Positions 6,346 to 10,025 of a stretch of DNA of 10,025 nt are shown piece after piece. The stretch comes from Lactobacillus sp. Lineage in GTDB: Bacteria; Bacillota; Bacilli; Lactobacillales; Lactobacillaceae. The translations under genes were made by a program, and so were the position numbers. Positions within the stretch are counted from its first letter, which is position 1. Each line of letters begins with the position of its first letter. The stretch lies in assembly GCA_003482405.1 (NCBI GenBank), contig DMZB01000252.1, forward strand, positions 1-10,025. The letters are read 5' to 3'. The notes under the pieces were generated by a model. The model saw nothing but the letters and a program-made list of their open reading frames with translations. It was not told the DNA's origin and did not search any database.

Positions 6346-7098
6346 TTACGACAAGCTTAAATGCGGTTTTAACCGTTGTACCGTTTTTTCGCCAAATCCC
6401 GAAATTTGTTTGAGATCATCAATCGATTTAAAACCATTGTGTGCAGTGCGAAAATCAATAATCTTCTGGGCTTTTTTATCACCGACACCAGAAATTTTAG
6501 TCAGTTGTTCCTTCGTGGCACTATTGAGACCAATCGGTGCATTATCTTCGCCGGATGTCTCAGGATTAGCTGTTGAACCGGAAGAACTGGCAGAACCGTT
6601 GGCACCATTTGAAGTGCTGCCGGCTTGACCACCGTTAGGCATTGTTTCACCTTGCGCAGGAATATAGATAACCATCTGATCCCGCAAAAGTTGGGCTTGG
6701 TTCAGTTGCTTACTGTCTGCATCTGGACGCAACCCCCCGGCCCGATTGATTGCGTTGATAACGCGTAAATTCGCTTTGAATCGGTAAACACCGGGTTGAT
6801 TAACCGCGCCTTTGACCTCTACCGTTGGGTCGCTTTGACCGCCTGGCTTAACTTAACCGGTGCTTACTGTCGTTTCCCCACTGGCAGAATGAGCGGTAGC
6901 CATCGCCGGCGTTCGCTTTTCAAATGTCGAGAAAGTCGACTGCTCGTCATTTGAGTCTGTCATGGGCCCTGAATGCGACTGATTTTGTTTGAGTAATAGC
7001 GTGCCCATGCCGCCCACAATCAGCATCACGGCTAGCCCACCCAAAAGCCAACCACGATATTGCCGCCAAACTTCGCGTAATGATTCTCGCCAATCCAT
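6346..7098 (-). pseudogene. comEA: comEA, competence DNA receptor, interrupted by one in-frame stop codon
   Basis: ComEA is the membrane-anchored receptor that binds double-stranded DNA outside the cell and passes it to the uptake channel. The reading frame starts at the ATG (7096-7098) after a GGGGGA-type ribosome binding site. It encodes a transmembrane anchor at residues 16-36 and runs 81 codons to a TAA at 6853-6855. The same frame continues for another 168 codons. These encode an SLBB domain (VEVKGAVNQPGVY, RVINAINRAGG, VIYIPAQGE), a Ser/Gly/Asn linker and tandem helix-hairpin-helix motifs (ISGVGDKKAQKII, ISGFGEKTVQRL). Ignoring the stop, the protein would have 250 residues, normal for ComEA. 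One base change explains the defect; no frameshift is needed. It is a recent pseudogene, a sequencing error or a read-through case. Unrepaired, the DNA-binding domain would not be membrane-anchored. Confidence 0.88.
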
Positions 7099-7124
7099 TT
7101 TGTATCCCCCATCCTCTGCTCAAC

Positions 7125-7132
7125 AATTCGTG
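7125..7132 (-). promoter_or_regulatory. Possible alternative-sigma (CIN-box-like) site upstream of comEA
   Basis: CACGAATT on the minus strand matches six of eight bases of TACGAATA, the streptococcal combox recognised by SigX/ComX. It lies 26 nt upstream of the comEA start. No good sigma-A promoter was found between the upstream terminator and comEA, which leaves room for competence-specific control. The match is short and could be chance. Confidence 0.25.
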
Positions 7133-7188
7133 TCTTTGTCTCGACACCATTAACATACGCAAAGGATCGGCCTTTATTTGTGAAAAGC

Positions 7189-7220
7189 AAAAAATCTCAA
7201 CTTTTTTCGAGTTGAGATTT
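7189..7220 (-). terminator. Rho-independent terminator after ylbL
   Basis: A perfect 11-bp stem (7210-7220 with 7192-7202) closes a 7-nt loop and is followed on the minus strand by six Ts (7189-7194). It lies 32 bp past the ylbL stop and separates the ylbG-rsmD-coaD-ylbL operon from the com operon. Confidence 0.93.
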
Positions 7221-7252
7221 CGATAGTCGTTTTAGATTTCATTGACCAGCCA

Positions 7253-8293
7253 TTATTTATGAGTTTGCAGGTACTTAACAGCTTGTTTAAACGTACTAAC
7301 AGGCACAACTTTCATCCCTGGTGCATACTTTTTAGCTGTTGCTTTCGCCTGTTGATAATTAGTCATATGATTTTCTTCATACTTTAGCAGTTCTTTGCTT
7401 GGCTTTACATATGGTGCAAGGAAAATCTTTGCGCCAGCTTTATGGGCTGCAATAATCTTTTTATCAATCCCACCGATTTCTCCGACTGAACCATCCGGGC
7501 CAATCGTGCCGGTGCCGGCGATTTTTTGCCCATGACGAAGGTTCTCGTTAGTCAATTGTTGATAAATTTGAAGGCTAAACATTAAGCCACCAGATGGACC
7601 ACCAATTTCGCCAGGATTAACTTCAACAGGAATCTTGGTGCTAACTTTAACGTTATCCGTCAGCGTAATGCCAATACCAGAACGTCCATCAGGCAAACGG
7701 ATCAACCCAGCCTTGCTGGTTTTTTCTTTCCCATTGTGCGTGTATGTCACAGCCACCTTGTCAGTCAGTTTCCGTTTGGCAAGTGCCTTTTGATAACCGG
7801 CCGCTGATTGGTAATGAACGCCGTCAATTTTAGTGACGGTGTCGCCAACCTTAATCGTGTGATTAAAATGCGAGTTTTTCGTCACTGCTAGGACATAAAT
7901 GCCTAAATAGCGTTTTGTATATTGTTCTCCAGCTGTCTTAAAGGCATTTGCAATCGCTTCATTGATTGCGCTTTGCATATAAAAGTTTTGCACTTTCGTA
8001 TACGTCGCACCATTCTGGCCGCCAGTCACATCGGACTCACTGTCAATCGTTGCATGCGGATCTGCGTGCGCCCACAACCATGACATCGGCGTCGCCCGCT
8101 GCAAATAAACAGAGGTGATCATAAAATCACCTTTACGTTTATCTGGCCGCGTTGGCATGGTGACAAAATTTCGCAGATTATCTGCAGTCCCAGGTGTTTC
8201 AATATACTGGTTGAGTGGTAAAAATCGCATCACCAGTAAACCGATGACGACGATTGCGCCACCGAGCCACCAACCCCAACGTCTCTTTTTCAT
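7253..8293 (-). CDS. ylbL: Membrane-anchored PDZ/Lon-type serine protease, SepM/YlbL family
   Basis: The product has 346 residues, normal for the family. An N-terminal KKRR followed by a single transmembrane segment (about 7-23) anchors it with the rest outside. A PDZ-like domain spans about 125-195 (YLGIYVLAVTKNS, IKVGDTVTKIDG). The C-terminal Lon-type domain has the Ser-Lys dyad: GGPSGGLMF at 231-239 with Ser234, and GGIDKKIIAAHKAG at 274-287 with Lys279 aligned to the Lon catalytic lysine. Family members act as surface proteases; streptococcal SepM trims a competence peptide, but that activity cannot be assumed here. The ATG start has a GAGGT site 7 nt upstream. It lies 13 bp after coaD, is last in the operon and is followed by a terminator. 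In Bacillus, ylbL also belongs to the coaD cluster. Confidence 0.95.
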   Translation of the reverse strand: MKKRRWGWWLGGAIVVIGLLVMRFLPLNQYIETPGTADNLRNFVTMPTRPDKRKGDFMITSVYLQRATPMSWLWAHADPHATIDSESDVTGGQNGATYTKVQNFYMQSAINEAIANAFKTAGEQYTKRYLGIYVLAVTKNSHFNHTIKVGDTVTKIDGVHYQSAAGYQKALAKRKLTDKVAVTYTHNGKEKTSKAGLIRLPDGRSGIGITLTDNVKVSTKIPVEVNPGEIGGPSGGLMFSLQIYQQLTNENLRHGQKIAGTGTIGPDGSVGEIGGIDKKIIAAHKAGAKIFLAPYVKPSKELLKYEENHMTNYQQAKATAKKYAPGMKVVPVSTFKQAVKYLQTHK

Positions 8294-8306
8294 TCAATTA
8301 CCTCGA

Positions 8307-8810
8307 TTAATTCGCTCTATGCTTTTCCTGGTCGCGTTTGGTCTGTAAATGTGACCACACGGCTGCCGGAACAAAGGTTGAAACATCACCATCGAAATGG
8401 ACGATCTCTTTTAGAATACTTGACGAGATCTGTGCGTTTTCCGGTTTTGCCAGCAAAAATACAGACTCGACATCACTCGCCAGATTATGATTCATGTTCG
8501 CAATGTCCCGCTCATAGTTAAAGTCCTGCTCGTTTCGCAATCCTCTAACCAAAAACTTGGCGTGATGATCATGCATGAAATCAACCGTCAATCCGTTAAT
8601 CGTTTCGACACTCACGTTTGCCAACGGTGCCGTCACCGTTTCAATCATCTGAATCTTTTCATCAACATCAAATAACGGGCGCTTGCCTGTATTTGTCCCG
8701 ACAGCCACAATGAGTTGATCAAACATGGCACTAGCCCGCTCGATGATATCCAAATGGCCGTTCGTCAGTGGATCAAAACTACCTGGAAACACTGCAATCT
8801 TGCTACTCAC
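8307..8810 (-). CDS. coaD: Phosphopantetheine adenylyltransferase
   Basis: CoaD transfers AMP from ATP to 4'-phosphopantetheine to form dephospho-CoA, the penultimate step of CoA synthesis in the cytoplasm. With the chosen start the protein has 167 residues, close to the family's usual 160-165. It shows the nucleotidyltransferase motif PGSFDPLTNGHLDII near residues 9-23, including the TxGH signature, the RGLRN block near 90-94, and ISSSILKEI near 129-137, the second ATP-binding motif. The start is the GTG at 8808-8810, 9 nt after AGGAGG (8820-8825). An ATG at 8817-8819 directly abuts that site and is too close. A longer frame to 8957 would add 49 residues lying over rsmD and is rejected. The gene overlaps the rsmD end by 8 bases, consistent with translational coupling. 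Confidence 0.96.
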   Translation of the reverse strand: MSSKIAVFPGSFDPLTNGHLDIIERASAMFDQLIVAVGTNTGKRPLFDVDEKIQMIETVTAPLANVSVETINGLTVDFMHDHHAKFLVRGLRNEQDFNYERDIANMNHNLASDVESVFLLAKPENAQISSSILKEIVHFDGDVSTFVPAAVWSHLQTKRDQEKHRAN

Positions 8811-9384
8811 TACGACCATCCTCCTCATCTGTCGCCTCATACCCATAGACCATAACATCCGTAATGCCATAGTCTCGGTGATGCGTTTGTGTAAACGGTC
8901 CAAATGACTCAGGTAACTGGGCCTCTTGATTTGTTTCAGCAATGATTTGTGCGCCATCGTTCAGTAAACCGTTACTAGCCATAAACGTCAGGTTAGCCAT
9001 GATTTTCTGCTTGGCATAGGGTGGATCCAGTAAGACTAAATCGAACGGCTGCGCCTCAACTGCTAAGCGTTTGAGAACCAAAACCGCATCGCCTTTAATC
9101 ACCGAAAACTTTTCTGGTGCCTTAGTGACGGCAATATTTGCCTTGATCGTCTTAACAGCCTGATATTGATGATCCACTAACACAGCATGTGCGATGCCAC
9201 GCGATACCGCTTCGATTGCAAGACCACCGGAACCGGCAAACAGATCTAACGCCCGTCCGCCCTCAAAATAAGGTCCAATCATGCTAAACATGGCTTCTTT
9301 AACCTTGTCCGTCGTTGGCCTCGTTAGGGATCCCGGGACCGCAGACAGTGGCCGTCCGCCAAATTCGCCTGCAACAACTCGCAT
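8803..9384 (-). CDS. rsmD: 16S rRNA (guanine(966)-N(2))-methyltransferase
   Basis: The product has 193 residues, typical of RsmD, which uses S-adenosylmethionine to methylate N2 of G966 (E. coli numbering) in helix 31 of 16S rRNA. Seen in order: the N-terminal MRVVAGEFGGRPL with RPTTDKVKEAMFS at 22-34, the SAM-binding motif I ALDLFAGSGGLAIEA at 45-59, an acidic residue after strand 2 (VDHQ at 70-73), GDA at 98-100, and the catalytic LLDPPY at 118-123. The final residues are acidic (DEED). The start ATG shares one base with the upstream stop (TAATG), and GGAGGA lies upstream. The gene is between ylbG and coaD, the conserved Firmicute order, and overlaps both. Confidence 0.97.
   Translation of the reverse strand: MRVVAGEFGGRPLSAVPGSLTRPTTDKVKEAMFSMIGPYFEGGRALDLFAGSGGLAIEAVSRGIAHAVLVDHQYQAVKTIKANIAVTKAPEKFSVIKGDAVLVLKRLAVEAQPFDLVLLDPPYAKQKIMANLTFMASNGLLNDGAQIIAETNQEAQLPESFGPFTQTHHRDYGITDVMVYGYEATDEEDGRSE
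8820..8825 (-). promoter_or_regulatory. Ribosome binding site that decides the coaD start
   Basis: AGGAGG lies inside the end of rsmD. It touches the ATG at 8819 with no spacer but is 9 nt from the GTG at 8810, so the GTG is the likelier initiation codon. Confidence 0.75.
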
Positions 9385-10025
9385 TAGTTCTCCTCCGTTG
9401 TTGTTTTTGATGGATCCGTCGGCTCTGACTGCAACTTCGAAAGCGCGTCAGCCGCCCCATCATTTTCCGTGTGGGTTACAAAATTGGCGTTAACACCGTG
9501 TCCGACAAACGGATCAACTTCAGGTCGTTCGCTAACCATCACACGCCGGACAAATGACAGCTTGCTGATTGCTTGTTGATTTTTTTCAATATCATCTTGA
9601 TTCATATAAATGACAACGTAGTGTAATTTTTTGGAAATGTAATCAATATCACCAAAGCGACGTAACTGTCTGACCTGTCTCAGATTGCGCACAAATACGT
9701 GAAGTGCTTGACGATGTTGTGGCACCAGTGGCTTAGTTTCATGATCCACGAACGCATCCGTGAGATTGGCACGCACAGTTGTGGCCTCCTCACTACGAAC
9801 TGGTACAACTGGTGTAACTGGCTTAGTCGCTTCAGACTGATGCGCTGATCCAGTATTCTTTCGCACTTGCGGTCGTTTAGCGTGCGTGTCTTTTGTCACG
9901 TTTGGCTTATTTGGCCTAGCCGATTGATTGCGGCTGTGTTCATTACGGTCAGAGCGTGTCATTTCTGAACGTTTTGCGTCATTTCTATGAGCATTTTTTT
10001 GCTCACTATGTTCACTGTGAGGCTC
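9384..10025 (-). CDS. ylbG: YlbG family (DUF2129) protein with long polar N-terminal extension, 5' end off the window
   Basis: The DUF2129 core is near the C-terminal end of the frame (minus strand, about 9509-9703): LHVFVRNLRQVRQLRRFGDIDYISKKLHYVVIY is followed by FVRRVMVSERPEVDPF. These match YlbG, a small protein of about 90 residues in Bacillus with no firmly known biochemical role. Here the frame is much longer. At least 108 residues precede the core, very rich in Ser, Asn, Arg, Lys, Glu and His, and about 40 acidic or polar residues follow it. An ATG at 9960-9962 is possible, but no ribosome binding site precedes it and the frame stays open to the window edge with the same composition, so the start probably lies outside. 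The gene ends in a TAATG overlap with rsmD. The extension looks disordered and may be genus-specific. Confidence 0.85.
   Translation of the reverse strand, partial: EPHSEHSEQKNAHRNDAKRSEMTRSDRNEHSRNQSARPNKPNVTKDTHAKRPQVRKNTGSAHQSEATKPVTPVVPVRSEEATTVRANLTDAFVDHETKPLVPQHRQALHVFVRNLRQVRQLRRFGDIDYISKKLHYVVIYMNQDDIEKNQQAISKLSFVRRVMVSERPEVDPFVGHGVNANFVTHTENDGAADALSKLQSEPTDPSKTTTEEN

Noticed and set aside
6733..6852. Frameshift in comEA as the cause of the split reading frame
   Set aside because: Translation shows both halves in the same frame with good SLBB sequence directly after the TAA, so a single nonsense codon is enough.
8811..8957. 49-residue N-terminal extension of CoaD
   Set aside because: It lies over the end of rsmD, is absent from the known family and bypasses the AGGAGG-GTG start.
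1..10025. CRISPR array, insertion sequence, phage remnant, toxin-antitoxin or defence genes
   Set aside because: No regularly spaced repeats, transposase-like or defence-type proteins were found; nearly all the sequence is covered by recognisable core genes.

Overview
The window looks like chromosomal housekeeping DNA of a moderate-GC Firmicute, most likely a member of the Lactobacillaceae. The evidence is the gene content and order (ylbG-rsmD-coaD-ylbL followed by comEA-comEB-comEC-holA, then rpsT, rpsO and an RNase J2-type gene), strong GGAGG-type ribosome binding sites, TTGCAA/TATAAT-type promoters and compact U-tailed terminators. The species cannot be fixed from the sequence alone. Every gene except rpsT is on the minus strand, so the window is easiest to read from right to left.

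Right end (about 10025 to 7189, minus strand): a YlbG/DUF2129 protein with a long polar N-terminal extension runs off the window edge. It is followed, with overlapping or nearly touching ends, by rsmD (16S rRNA guanine methyltransferase), coaD (phosphopantetheine adenylyltransferase) and ylbL (membrane-anchored PDZ/Lon-type serine protease). A perfect 11-bp U-tailed terminator closes this operon.

Middle (7140 to 2228, minus strand): the late competence operon comEA-comEB-comEC, then holA, the DNA polymerase III delta subunit. comEB and comEC are intact and overlap as GTGA. comEA carries a single in-frame TAA stop that separates its membrane anchor from its DNA-binding part, so it is called a pseudogene. 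holA appears to have its own promoter, which starts inside the end of comEC. A long inverted repeat between holA and the convergent rpsT is probably a shared terminator.

Left (2112 to 1): rpsT (plus) and rpsO (minus) diverge from a 270-bp region with two good promoters, a palindrome between them and structured leaders on both mRNAs. rpsO ends in a terminator. After about 340 bp of non-coding sequence comes the 5' part of an RNase J2-type ribonuclease gene, cut by the window start.

The genes serve translation and rRNA maturation (rpsO, rpsT, rsmD), mRNA decay (RNase J2), CoA synthesis (coaD), replication (holA), envelope proteolysis (ylbL) and DNA uptake (com genes). I see no mobile element, CRISPR array, phage gene, tRNA or rRNA, and no convincing new system. 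The points most worth a second look are the broken comEA, the ribosomal-protein leaders and the extended YlbG.
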